From positions 62,001-126,000 of the forward strand of contig CAJQSW010000009.1 of NCBI GenBank assembly GCA_905616455.1: 64,000 bases of DNA, in the 5' to 3' direction. Within the stretch, counting starts at the first letter, position 1, and each line of letters starts with the position of its first letter. The position numbers and the translations under genes were made by a program. Source of the stretch: an uncultured Candidatus Pelagibacter sp. (lineage in GTDB: Bacteria; Pseudomonadota; Alphaproteobacteria; Pelagibacterales; Pelagibacteraceae). Below, piece by piece: positions 31,157-39,752 of this stretch. The notes below the pieces were generated by a model, which was not told the DNA's origin, ran no database searches, and saw nothing but the letters and a program-made list of their open reading frames with translations.

Positions 31157-31284
31157 TAAACAACATACCCAAGTGGGTTAAAACCAAACTTAGATAGTAT
31201 TATCATAAATATAACTAGAAAAATAATAACTACAGCTGGTAACCAAAATTTAGTATTTTTTAATAAATATTTAAATATTTTCAT
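31153..31284 (-). CDS. Small DUF5989-like membrane protein (43 aa)
   Basis: Minus-strand frame from ATG 31282-31284 to TAA at 31153-31155: 43 residues. A basic start (MKIFKYLLKNTKFW) is followed by one membrane helix (LPAVVIIFLVIFMIILS) and a tail FNPLGYVVY that mirrors the Pro...Tyr ending of DUF5989 proteins. The start overlaps the end of the acyltransferase gene by 14 bases and the stop overlaps the convergent SGNH gene. The resemblance is to the clearer DUF5989 gene at 36896-37045. Confidence 0.55.
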   Translation of the reverse strand: MKIFKYLLKNTKFWLPAVVIIFLVIFMIILSKFGFNPLGYVVY

Positions 31285-32284
31285 AAGCTAATTTAGTTCT
31301 TAATTTTAATATGGGTTTTTCAAAGTAATTATACACTAAAGTAGAAATTAAAAATAACAATAATAAGTAGACAGGCATAACAAGATATACTGAATAACTA
31401 AGATTATTAAAAATATATATAAGAATAATGTGAAATAAATAAATTGAGTACGTTTGTTGTGAGATTAACAAAATAAAATTTTTTAATTTAATATTTTTCA
31501 AATATGGTTCTAAAAAAATAAAAGAAAATAAAGTAAGACCACTGATGATTTGCATTAATAGAATAAACATAAATCTATTAATTGAAACAATCTTATTAAC
31601 TGTAAAATAATCATAGCCAAATAAAAATATAGCTACTAAGGGTATTAATAAAAAAATAATTAAATTTTTATTTTTTATAAAAAGGCTCCGAAAGTGAGAC
31701 AACAAAAAACCAAATAAAATTGCATCAATTCTCAAAAAAGTACCAGTTCGATAATAATTTGCATCAAATTTATCAACTAAAACTAATTTAATAAGAATTA
31801 TAAAAACAAAGATTAATAATGAATTTCTTAAAAAGTTTTTTTTATTTGAAAAAATTAAAACTATCGGGAAAAGTAAATAAAAAAATTCCTCAATTGATAA
31901 AGACCAAGCAACTGGATAATAATCATTATCTATAAAATTTGAAACAGATTTCTGTATTAAAAATAAATACTTAAAAAAATCTTTATCAAAAAAATTACTT
32001 GTTAAAATTGACACTAGAACTAAAATAACAAAATAAAGAGGTAGAGTTCTTATCCATCGTCTTTTATAAAAAGTTAATAGATTTTTTTTATTATCAATAA
32101 CTTTCAATAATTGTGGGTATAAAACAAAACCACTTAAAACAAAAAAAAATTCTACAAATATTATTGATAAATATTCAGAAAATTGATTTCCAAATACAAA
32201 ACCATTTAAATGGCAAATGGCTACACCGTAACCACAAAAACCTCTAAATAAATCAAGACTATAAAAATATTGTTCTTTATTCAT
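31271..32284 (-). CDS. Acyltransferase 3 family membrane protein (OafA/NodX type)
   Basis: Membrane O-acyltransferase of 337 residues with about 10 helices. The signature starts YSLDLFRGFCGYGVAICHLN, where the usual acyltransferase-3 Arg and His are visible, followed by FFFVLSGFVLYPQL. AWSLSIEEFFYLLFPIVL is the second hallmark. The family transfers acetyl or succinyl groups to polysaccharides, LPS or lipids. The start is divergent from the M23 peptidase gene and the end overlaps the small DUF5989-like gene. Confidence 0.9.
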   Translation of the reverse strand: MNKEQYFYSLDLFRGFCGYGVAICHLNGFVFGNQFSEYLSIIFVEFFFVLSGFVLYPQLLKVIDNKKNLLTFYKRRWIRTLPLYFVILVLVSILTSNFFDKDFFKYLFLIQKSVSNFIDNDYYPVAWSLSIEEFFYLLFPIVLIFSNKKNFLRNSLLIFVFIILIKLVLVDKFDANYYRTGTFLRIDAILFGFLLSHFRSLFIKNKNLIIFLLIPLVAIFLFGYDYFTVNKIVSINRFMFILLMQIISGLTLFSFIFLEPYLKNIKLKNFILLISQQTYSIYLFHIILIYIFNNLSYSVYLVMPVYLLLLFLISTLVYNYFEKPILKLRTKLAYENI

Positions 32285-32336
32285 GAAATATAATATGGTT
32301 TTTTTTTATCATTTTATTAAAGTATAATTAATCATT

Positions 32337-33134
32337 ATGTTAAAAATTAAAATAATAATAAGTTCATTTTTTATAATTCTTTTTTCTTCTAAGGTTCATA
32401 GTTTAGAGTTTACAGGAAAGTTCATTCAGGGCCACTTTATACTGGGTAAAACTGAATCAAATTCTAAAATATTAATTGATAGAAAGGAAGTGAAGGTTTC
32501 TAAAGACGGTTATTTCGTCTTTGGGATTAAAAAAGATAGAAAATTTGACATTGTAATTACTGAAAATGATAACAAGATTGTAAAAAAAATTAAAAAGAGA
32601 AAGTACAATATTCAAAAAATTGAAGGCCTACCTAAAAAAAAGGTTACACCACCAGAAGAGTTTTATGCTCGAATCAAAAGAGAAAATAAGTTAATTGCTG
32701 AAGCTAGAGAAATTGAAAGTGATTTACAATTTTTTAAAGAAAAATTTATTATTCCAGTTGATGATGCAATAATTACTGGTGTTTATGGAAGTCAAAGAAT
32801 TTTAAATGGTATACCTAAATGGCCTCACTATGGTTTAGATTTTGCTCAAAAAAAAGGTACTCCTGTTAAGGCTATGAATAATGGAATTGTTACTTTAGCT
32901 GAAAAAGATTTGTTTTATACAGGTGCCACTTTGATATTTGATCATGGTCATGGAATTTCAACTTTATATATGCATATGAATGAAATTTTTGTGAACGTGG
33001 GCGACCATGTTAAAAAAGGAGATATTATTGCAACAATTGGAACATCGGGTAGATCAACCGGACCTCATCTAGACATTAGACTTAATTGGTTTGGTACTAG
33101 ACTAGACCCTGCAACTATATTAAATATCCAATAA
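32337..33134 (+). CDS. M23 family peptidoglycan endopeptidase, exported
   Basis: Protein of 265 residues with a signal peptide (MLKIKIIISSFFIILFSSKVHS) and a C-terminal LytM domain. Zinc-ligand motif HYGLDFAQKKG (HxxxD) is present, DHGHGISTLYMHM follows, and the C-terminal motif reads GPHLDIRLNWFGTRLDP. Oddity: the usual HxH is HxD, so the third zinc ligand would be Asp. I believe similar variants occur in alphaproteobacteria, so activity cannot be excluded. Role: cell-wall turnover in the periplasm. It is followed without spacing by the hydratase gene. Confidence 0.85.
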   Translation: MLKIKIIISSFFIILFSSKVHSLEFTGKFIQGHFILGKTESNSKILIDRKEVKVSKDGYFVFGIKKDRKFDIVITENDNKIVKKIKKRKYNIQKIEGLPKKKVTPPEEFYARIKRENKLIAEAREIESDLQFFKEKFIIPVDDAIITGVYGSQRILNGIPKWPHYGLDFAQKKGTPVKAMNNGIVTLAEKDLFYTGATLIFDHGHGISTLYMHMNEIFVNVGDHVKKGDIIATIGTSGRSTGPHLDIRLNWFGTRLDPATILNIQ

Positions 33135-33910
33135 TGAAAAAAACTTTATTAGAAAAAACAGCGAATAAATTAGTAAATGCATTTATTAATAATAAAATAA
33201 TTGCTCCTCTTCCATTAAAATTTACAAAAAAACTAAGTGAAGCAGAAAAATTAAGAAAACTTTGTGAAAGTAAAATTTCTGATCCTATAGTAGGATTTAA
33301 AGCAGCAGGGACAGGGATACCTGTGATTAAAAAACTTAAAGAAAAAAAGCCTTTCTATGCATCAATTTTTAAAAATAATTTTATCAAAAGTGGTCAAAAA
33401 GTAAAAATTAATAAATCTACTTTAGGGATTGAATTAGAGGTTTGTTACCTTGTTAAAAAATCTTTCTTTTCCTCAAAAGGCTTAATTACCATGAATAATG
33501 TTACTAAATACATCTCTCATATGGCTCCTTGCATAGAGGTTGTTGGTTATAGACAAAGAAAAAAAGGGATAACAAGTTTTGGGGATTTGTGTAGTGATTT
33601 TGGAGCTAATGTTAAGTTTCTTATTGGAAAAAAACAGAAATATAAAAAAATTAATATTGGAAATTTAAAAACAAATATATCTAACAAAAAAATTAAACAA
33701 AGTGTAGATGGGAATACGAACACTGTTTATATAAATCCATTAAATTCACTTAGATTTGTGTTGAATGAATTAAAAAAAGATAAAGTAAATCTTGATAAAG
33801 ATTTTTATGTTTTTACTGGTTCTACCGTAGGTGTTGTTCCTATTTTAGGAAAAGGACTATACGTTGGAAAAATAGAAAAGCTTGGAACAGCTAATGCTAT
33901 AATCAATTAA
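33134..33910 (+). CDS. 2-keto-4-pentenoate hydratase-like (FAH superfamily)
   Basis: Protein of 258 residues. DPIVGFKAAGTGIP, GIELEVCYLVKK (metal-binding Glu pair), HMAPCIEVVGYRQRK, and the later GSTVGVVPILGKG resemble MhpD-type hydratases acting on 2-hydroxypenta-2,4-dienoates in aromatic ring cleavage. No ring-cleavage genes are nearby, so the substrate is uncertain. One-base overlaps (TAATG) with both the M23 peptidase upstream and the M24 protein downstream indicate co-translation. Confidence 0.75.
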   Translation: MKKTLLEKTANKLVNAFINNKIIAPLPLKFTKKLSEAEKLRKLCESKISDPIVGFKAAGTGIPVIKKLKEKKPFYASIFKNNFIKSGQKVKINKSTLGIELEVCYLVKKSFFSSKGLITMNNVTKYISHMAPCIEVVGYRQRKKGITSFGDLCSDFGANVKFLIGKKQKYKKINIGNLKTNISNKKIKQSVDGNTNTVYINPLNSLRFVLNELKKDKVNLDKDFYVFTGSTVGVVPILGKGLYVGKIEKLGTANAIIN

Positions 33911-35061
33911 TGGCACTTCACTTTAGTAAAGAAGAGTTTGAAAAAAGAAAGTTAAAAACTTTACAATCTATGAAAGAGCAAAATCTTGATGCTCTACTAA
34001 TGTTCAGACAGGAGTCAATGTTCTGGCTTACAGGCTATGACACTTTTGGTTATGTTTTTTTTCAAACTTTGATATTAGATCAAAAAGGGAATCTTATTCT
34101 TTTAACAAGGGCTCCAGATTTAAGACAAGCGCGAAACACCTCAAATATTGAAGATATAAGAATTTGGGTCGATAAAGATCAGTCAAACCCAACTGAAGAT
34201 CTTAAAGATATTTTAAATGAACTTAATTTAAAAGATAAGAAAGTTGGTATTGAATATGAAGCTTACGGCATGACAGGTCGTAACGCTTTAAGACTTAATA
34301 AGTCACTAGAAGATTATTGTGAAGTAGAAGATCAATCAGAATTAATCACCAAACATAGAGTTATTAAATCTGCTGAAGAAATTGTTTATGTAAAAAAAGC
34401 TGCAGAACTTGCAGATAAAGCTCTGGATGAGGCTTGGAAATATACAAAAGCTGGAGCCTCTGAAGCAAAAATTCTAGCAGAAATGCAAAGAATAGTTCTT
34501 GAAAATGGTGGTGATTATCCTGCTAATGAATATATCATTGGCTCAGGGCCTAACGCACTACTCTGCAGATACCAAGCAGAAAAAAGAAATTTATCAAATA
34601 CAGATCAATTAAGTTTGGAGTGGGCTGGAACTTTTAGACATTATCATTCTGCAATGTTTAGAACTATTCCTATTGGAAAGGCTGACCCAAAACATATTAA
34701 AATGCATGAAGCTTGTGTTGAAGCTTTAAATAATTGTGCAAAAACTTTGATACCTGGAAAAACAGCAGGAGATGTTTTTGATATACATGCCAAAACTTTT
34801 GATGATCTTGGATATAATAAAGCAAGAATGAATGCGTGTGGTTATTCTTTAGGTTCAACATTTTCACCTAACTGGATGGACTGGCCAATGCTATACACAG
34901 GAAATCCATACATCATCCAACCAGGTAATGTCTTCTTCATGCACATGATATTGATGGATTCAGAAAATGAATTAGCCATGAATTTAGGTGAGACCTATCT
35001 TGTAACCGAGAATGGTAACGAGAGATTAGGTAAGCAAAAACTTGATTTAGTAGTACTTTAA
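33910..35061 (+). CDS. M24 (creatinase/prolidase-fold) protein lacking most metal ligands
   Basis: Pita-bread fold protein of 383 residues with the creatinase-type N-domain (KTLQSMKEQNLDALLMFRQE...FWLTGYDTFGY) and the catalytic domain from about residue 150. Where prolidases have D...D, H, E and E ligands, this sequence has LEWAGTFRHYHSAMFRT, GYSLGST and FFMHMIL, with only the last Glu (NLGETYLVT) kept. This fits the metal-independent creatinase or ectoine-hydrolase-like branch rather than a peptidase. GGDYPANEYIIGSGPNALLC is also typical of that branch. The end overlaps the convergent carbamoyltransferase by 4 bases. Confidence 0.8.
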   Translation: MALHFSKEEFEKRKLKTLQSMKEQNLDALLMFRQESMFWLTGYDTFGYVFFQTLILDQKGNLILLTRAPDLRQARNTSNIEDIRIWVDKDQSNPTEDLKDILNELNLKDKKVGIEYEAYGMTGRNALRLNKSLEDYCEVEDQSELITKHRVIKSAEEIVYVKKAAELADKALDEAWKYTKAGASEAKILAEMQRIVLENGGDYPANEYIIGSGPNALLCRYQAEKRNLSNTDQLSLEWAGTFRHYHSAMFRTIPIGKADPKHIKMHEACVEALNNCAKTLIPGKTAGDVFDIHAKTFDDLGYNKARMNACGYSLGSTFSPNWMDWPMLYTGNPYIIQPGNVFFMHMILMDSENELAMNLGETYLVTENGNERLGKQKLDLVVL

Positions 35062-36896
35062 TCTAATTCAAATTCTTGTGTATAATCTTTTTTTAACGAA
35101 TGATCCTGTTTATCTTTTTCTAAATAACAATTTCCAATTACTAACTTATCTAACTCAGTACCCATAAAACAGCTATATGCTTCTAATGGGGTGTTAACAA
35201 TTGGCTCTCCCCTGATATTAAAAGAAGTATTAACAAGAATGGGACATCCTGTTTTTTCTTTAAAAGACTTTATTAATTTGAAGTATTTTTCATTAGTGTT
35301 TTTATGAACTGTTTGTATCCTTGATGAATAATCCACGTGTGTTACGGCTGGAATTTCTGATCTTTTAATATTCAATTTTTCTATGCCAAAAAGTTTTCCT
35401 TCTTCTTCTGTCATTTGAATAACCTTATCTTTATTTATATTGGCTACCATTAACATGTAAGGACTATCAGTGTTGATATTAAACCACTCTTCAAGGTCTT
35501 CACGAAGTATTGATGGTGCAAATGGTCTAAAACTTTCTCTATATTTAACTTTTAAATTTAAATTTTTTTGCATTACAGAGGATCTAGGGTCACCTAAAAT
35601 TGATCTTCCTCCTAAAGCACGTGGTCCAAACTCCATCCTACCTTGAAACCATCCGACTGCATCACCAGTTGCTAGATCATCTGCAGTTCTATTAATAAGA
35701 TCTTCTTCACTTTTAACAGTAAAATTTGCTCCAATCTTTGTTAACTCATTTTCAATGGCGGTTTGAGAGTATTCTGGACCAAGATATGACCCTTGCATGT
35801 TGTCATTTTTATTAATTAATCTTGGGTTTTCTTGCTCAATATGCCAAAGAGCTAATGCAGCACCTAATGAACCTCCAGCATCACCAGACGCAGGTTGTAT
35901 CCAAATGTTTTCAAAAATTTTTTCTTCAAGAATTTTTCCATTAGCAACACAGTTTAAGGCAACACCACCCGCTAAACATAAGTTAGCAATCTTATATTCG
36001 TCCCTTAGGGACCTAGCGATCATAATCATTATTTTTTCGGTCACTTTTTGTATTGAAGAAGCTATATCCATATGAAATTGAGTAATTTCATCATCTTCAG
36101 AATTTCTAGGCTTTTTACCAAAGAGTTTGTCAAAATTTTCATTAGTCATTGTCAGACCTGTGGCATAATTAAAATATTTCTGATCGAGCATAAAAGTTCC
36201 ATCAGTCTTTAAGTCAATTAAGTTTTCTAAAATTATATCAACATATTTCGGTTGGCCATAAGGTGCTAACCCCATTAGTTTGTATTCGCCACTATTAACT
36301 TTAAAACCAGTGTAATAAGTAAATGCAGAATAAAGTAATCCTAAGGAATGTGGAAAATGAAGTTCTTTTTTAATTTCTAATTTATTATTTTTACCAATAG
36401 CAACAGTAGTGGTAGCCCACTCACCCACTCCATCCGCCGTTAAAACAATAGCATCTTCAAAAGGTGATGGGTAAAAAGCACTAGCTGCGTGACTTAAATG
36501 ATGTTCTGAAAATAAAATTTTTGTCTCATCTTCAAAATTTGCATCATGGTCTTTTAAATGATTTAGAATTAATTTTTTTTGAAATAATTTTTCATTTAAC
36601 CAAATAGGCATTGCTTTGGAAAAAGATTTAAAACCTTTAGGAGCAAAAGCTACATACGTTTCAATTAATCTTTCAAACTTAAGAAAAGGTTTTTCATAAA
36701 AAATTATTTGATCTACATCGGCAAGTTTTAAATTCGAAAAATTTAAAACAAATTCAACCGCATTAAATGGGTAGTTAGCATCATGTTTTTTTCTAGTAAA
36801 TCTTTCTTCCTGTGCGGCAGCAACAATAACACCGTTTACAAGAATTGTAGCAGCGCTATCATGATAAAAAGCAGAAATTCCAAGAATAGTTGTCAC
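35058..36896 (-). CDS. Carbamoyltransferase (NodU/CmcH/TobZ family)
   Basis: Enzyme of 612 residues that transfers a carbamoyl group via carbamoyl-adenylate to a hydroxyl. The N-terminal Kae1-like domain shows GISAFYHDSAATILVNG, EERFTRKKHDANYP, EHHLSHAASAFYPSPFEDAI and LTADGVGEWATT. The C-terminal YrdC-like part has FQGRMEFGPRALGGRSILGD and CPILVNTSFNIRGEPIV. Start is GTG, sharing a base with the stop of the DUF5989 gene (TAGTG). It is the last gene of the SGNH-SxtJ-methyltransferase-DUF5989-carbamoyltransferase set. The likely acceptor is a surface glycan or lipid. Confidence 0.93.
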   Translation of the reverse strand: MTTILGISAFYHDSAATILVNGVIVAAAQEERFTRKKHDANYPFNAVEFVLNFSNLKLADVDQIIFYEKPFLKFERLIETYVAFAPKGFKSFSKAMPIWLNEKLFQKKLILNHLKDHDANFEDETKILFSEHHLSHAASAFYPSPFEDAIVLTADGVGEWATTTVAIGKNNKLEIKKELHFPHSLGLLYSAFTYYTGFKVNSGEYKLMGLAPYGQPKYVDIILENLIDLKTDGTFMLDQKYFNYATGLTMTNENFDKLFGKKPRNSEDDEITQFHMDIASSIQKVTEKIMIMIARSLRDEYKIANLCLAGGVALNCVANGKILEEKIFENIWIQPASGDAGGSLGAALALWHIEQENPRLINKNDNMQGSYLGPEYSQTAIENELTKIGANFTVKSEEDLINRTADDLATGDAVGWFQGRMEFGPRALGGRSILGDPRSSVMQKNLNLKVKYRESFRPFAPSILREDLEEWFNINTDSPYMLMVANINKDKVIQMTEEEGKLFGIEKLNIKRSEIPAVTHVDYSSRIQTVHKNTNEKYFKLIKSFKEKTGCPILVNTSFNIRGEPIVNTPLEAYSCFMGTELDKLVIGNCYLEKDKQDHSLKKDYTQEFELD

Positions 36897-37045
36897 TAGA
36901 ATATTGTATAAATAAACGGTGCAACTGCCGTTCCTTGACTAACTACTAAAAAACCACCAAAAAGCAGTAAAAATAAAAGTATTGGAATCATCCACTTTTT
37001 ATTTCTGTGTTTTAAAAACAAAAAAAACTCTTTCAAAAAATTCAT
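36896..37045 (-). CDS. DUF5989 family small membrane protein (49 aa)
   Basis: Minus-strand frame from ATG 37043-37045 to TAG 36896-36898. The sequence MNFLKEFFLFLKHRNKKW, then MIPILLFLLLFGGFLVVSQG and TAVAPFIYTIF, is a near-consensus DUF5989 protein: a basic amphipathic start, Trp, one helix and the conserved AxAPFIYTxF ending. It is fused by overlap (TAGTG) to the carbamoyltransferase start. In other bacteria DUF5989 genes are found beside SxtJ and carbamoyltransferases, which matches this context. Function unknown. Confidence 0.88.
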   Translation of the reverse strand: MNFLKEFFLFLKHRNKKWMIPILLFLLLFGGFLVVSQGTAVAPFIYTIF

Positions 37046-37114
37046 AATTATAATTTAATGTAGTAAATAATTTATTAATATTATCAATAATTATAAAGTC
37101 AATATAATTAGATG

Positions 37115-38017
37115 TTAATTATTTTTTTTACCAATAACTACGAAAAGGCCACCATCAGAACCAAGTGAATTAAATATCATAAAAAATTGATTTAGAATTC
37201 TAGAAAAAAAACTACCTTTTGTTTTTTTTTCAAAAATATCACCATACGCAGGGTCAAAATCACTAGATGGGATAGAACTTATAAATGAAATATCATTTTT
37301 ATCAAACCAACTGATGACCTCATCAAGTGTATGTAAACTCTCAATAGGATGTAAATATTGATCTCTAATCCAGGATTTTTGTTCTTTTTCATTTTTCTTT
37401 AAACTTCTAAGGGTTGGGTCAAACAACATTAGAAAGGATTTACCAAAAATTTTATAAAAATACTTTCTTATTAAAGTTCTTATTCGTCCTATCTTATTAT
37501 AAAGGCCAATTAAGACATAACCTTCTTTTTTTAAAGATTTAATTAAAATTTTAAATGCACCATATGGATTTTTTGTGTGGTGCAAAACACCGTTGCACCA
37601 AATAAACTCAAAGAACTCGTCTTTTAAAACATCATCAAATATATCGGCATTTACAAATGTAGCATTTGTAATCATATTATTATTAGCAAAATTTTTTGCC
37701 AATTTTAATGAGGTGAGAGTTGGGTCCAAACCAACTATTCTATTATTTGTTCCAATAGAAAAATAGATTGATAATTGGCCAGTACCACAACCAACTTCTA
37801 GGACATTTTTTTTATATCCAATAAATTTTTTAAATTGTTTCGCTAATAGATTTTTATTACCTTTTTCTAATATTGAAGCCTTATTATCTGCATCCTTGTA
37901 ATTAGGAAATGGGCTTTCATCATAAAATGCAGTTACTTTTTTAGTAGAATCATCAATAATATCAAAATGAACAATGTCATCTTTATAAGAAAACTTCTTT
38001 TTAATAAAATCGGTCAT
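37115..38017 (-). CDS. Class I SAM-dependent methyltransferase
   Basis: Protein of 300 residues with SAM-binding motif I VLEVGCGTGQLSIYFS near residue 75, an acidic end of strand 2 (GLDPTLTSLKLAK), NADIFDDV, and motif IV FIWCNGVLHHTKNP. The N-terminus contains FYDESPFPNYKDAD, a stretch shared by methyltransferases in polysaccharide and modification clusters. Substrate unknown. The position between sxtJ and DUF5989 genes suggests it methylates the same molecule that is carbamoylated. Confidence 0.85.
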   Translation of the reverse strand: MTDFIKKKFSYKDDIVHFDIIDDSTKKVTAFYDESPFPNYKDADNKASILEKGNKNLLAKQFKKFIGYKKNVLEVGCGTGQLSIYFSIGTNNRIVGLDPTLTSLKLAKNFANNNMITNATFVNADIFDDVLKDEFFEFIWCNGVLHHTKNPYGAFKILIKSLKKEGYVLIGLYNKIGRIRTLIRKYFYKIFGKSFLMLFDPTLRSLKKNEKEQKSWIRDQYLHPIESLHTLDEVISWFDKNDISFISSIPSSDFDPAYGDIFEKKTKGSFFSRILNQFFMIFNSLGSDGGLFVVIGKKNN

Positions 38018-38100
38018 AATTAAATGCTACAGTTAAATGGTTAGATTTTAATTTTTCTTTAAACCTATGGGCTCTTAAATAATTTTAAAAATCACAATTT

Positions 38101-38499
38101 TTAAAACTGATTTTTCATACTAGATTTATTTTCATTTTTAGTAATCCAGTAAGTATTTTTTTTCTTATTTTTTTTTAAATTTAATAAGTCCTTACCTCTG
38201 ATTAGTCTCATATAATATGCCGTAGGTGTAACCACTAGAAAAAAAACAAAACCCATAACGATAGGAGAAAAAATTTTTCCTAACAAAATACCAAATTTAT
38301 ACCAAATAATATTTAATGGTGTTAAAATTTTTGACTTAAATAATCCTAATAAAAAAAATATTAAAGAAATTATAAATAAGACCACATTTATATCAGCATT
38401 CTTTATCAGTGGATAGAGGGATAAAATCAAAAAAAATATAGAAAAAACAAAACCCACACTTTTATTAGAGGGAAGTTTTATTTTATTTTGATTGTTCAT
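38101..38499 (-). CDS. SxtJ family membrane protein
   Basis: Protein of 132 residues with three or four helices. The SxtJ signature is visible in the segment IWYKFGILLGKIFSPIVMGF followed by FFLVVTPTAYYMRLIRGKDLL. The C-terminus is Lys/Asn-rich. SxtJ was named from the saxitoxin cluster, where it is next to a carbamoyltransferase. No biochemical role is established, and a scaffold or partner for the carbamoyltransferase has been guessed. Here it is two genes away from a carbamoyltransferase, on the same strand. Confidence 0.88.
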   Translation of the reverse strand: MNNQNKIKLPSNKSVGFVFSIFFLILSLYPLIKNADINVVLFIISLIFFLLGLFKSKILTPLNIIWYKFGILLGKIFSPIVMGFVFFLVVTPTAYYMRLIRGKDLLNLKKNKKKNTYWITKNENKSSMKNQF

Positions 38500-38547
38500 A
38501 ATTTATAATCCAGAAAGATTTTTAAAAATTAATTATAGCATAACTCT

Positions 38548-39663
38548 TTAAAAGTTATTAATTAAATACGTATAAATTTCTTCTGCAATTTTTTTGTTAA
38601 ATAATGGCGTATAATGATACCCATCAACATACATTGCTTCATCAATTTTTAGGGTGCTAATATTTAATAATAAAGGATCGTCAGTTAATAAGTTTTTATT
38701 ATTAATGTCTTTATATGCTTTCTTTAAATTAATAGAGTTTGCATTATTTGGATTTGGCAAAAAAATTTGAGGAACTTTTGTTTTATTATAACTGAATTTA
38801 TATATTGGTGCTGGCTGTAAAACATTTAAAATATTTATGTTATAATAACTTCCAATTGCTCTATTTTGTTTGTGATTTTCCTTTAATATTTTTATTGATT
38901 TTTTAATTTGTTCGTTTGAAGCTAGTTTCTCTTTTGCAAGATCTGGTTTTTTCTTATCTTTGCTAAATATTTTTTCATCTACTAATTGATATATGTATAG
39001 ATTCTTAAATTTTCTTTGTAGTGACCTACCAAAATGAAATTTTTTTTTTGCTTTTGGATTCAATGAGTTTCTAATAATTGATGAATAGGCAGACTCGTTG
39101 ATTGGCCAAAAAGCACCAAGTTCATTTACACCATCTAAAAAAATTGCTGCATATGGTGCATTTAGATTTGTTAACAAATTTTGAAATCTTATTTTTTCCT
39201 GAGTGCTAAAATAAAAACCTGACCCAAAATTTATAACTCTTTTTTCTTCACCATAAAGATTTTCTAAAAATGCAGAAATTGTTTCATCATTTTTAACGCC
39301 ATAACCAAATGTTGTTGATCCTCCAAATATCCAAATTTCGCTCTTCCCACCAAGTGGTTCTTCACATTTTTCTATATTATTTTTGTTACATCTATTTCCT
39401 TGTGCACTGACAGATATAAACTTTCCGTTTCTTTGACTTTCTACAATTTCTACAAAAGGATGGTAATTAAAGCTAACTGATTGCTCTTCTAAAACTAAAA
39501 GATAATCTTCTATGTTGTCTTTACCATAAACTAATTCAACATATTCTCTTCTTCCATTTTTTTCCCATTTAGTATTTTCTAAAAAATTTTTTGATATTTT
39601 ATTTAATATCAAAAAAGCTAAAAAAAAAATTATTGGATAGATAAAATATGCATTTTTTTTCAT
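38548..39663 (-). CDS. SGNH-like hydrolase, membrane-anchored
   Basis: Protein of 371 residues with an N-terminal membrane anchor (NAYFIYPIIFFLAFLILN). SGNH blocks are IWIFGGSTTFGYGV (nucleophile Ser in GGST), INFGSGFYFSTQEKIR (Gly block), AAIFLDGVNELGAFW (Asn block) and YVDGYHYTPLFNKKIAEEI (Asp and His). A Cys pair (NRCNKNNIEKC) may form a disulfide in the periplasm. First gene of the carbamoyltransferase cassette, 48 bases before sxtJ. Probable role: deacylation or acyl transfer on a surface glycan. Confidence 0.8.
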   Translation of the reverse strand: MKKNAYFIYPIIFFLAFLILNKISKNFLENTKWEKNGRREYVELVYGKDNIEDYLLVLEEQSVSFNYHPFVEIVESQRNGKFISVSAQGNRCNKNNIEKCEEPLGGKSEIWIFGGSTTFGYGVKNDETISAFLENLYGEEKRVINFGSGFYFSTQEKIRFQNLLTNLNAPYAAIFLDGVNELGAFWPINESAYSSIIRNSLNPKAKKKFHFGRSLQRKFKNLYIYQLVDEKIFSKDKKKPDLAKEKLASNEQIKKSIKILKENHKQNRAIGSYYNINILNVLQPAPIYKFSYNKTKVPQIFLPNPNNANSINLKKAYKDINNKNLLTDDPLLLNISTLKIDEAMYVDGYHYTPLFNKKIAEEIYTYLINNF

Positions 39664-39752
39664 GCTAGGGTAATATTCTAATTGTTATACATAATAACAA
39701 AATTATCTATATCTTATATTTAGATAGAATTGCTAATAACCTTATTGCTTAA

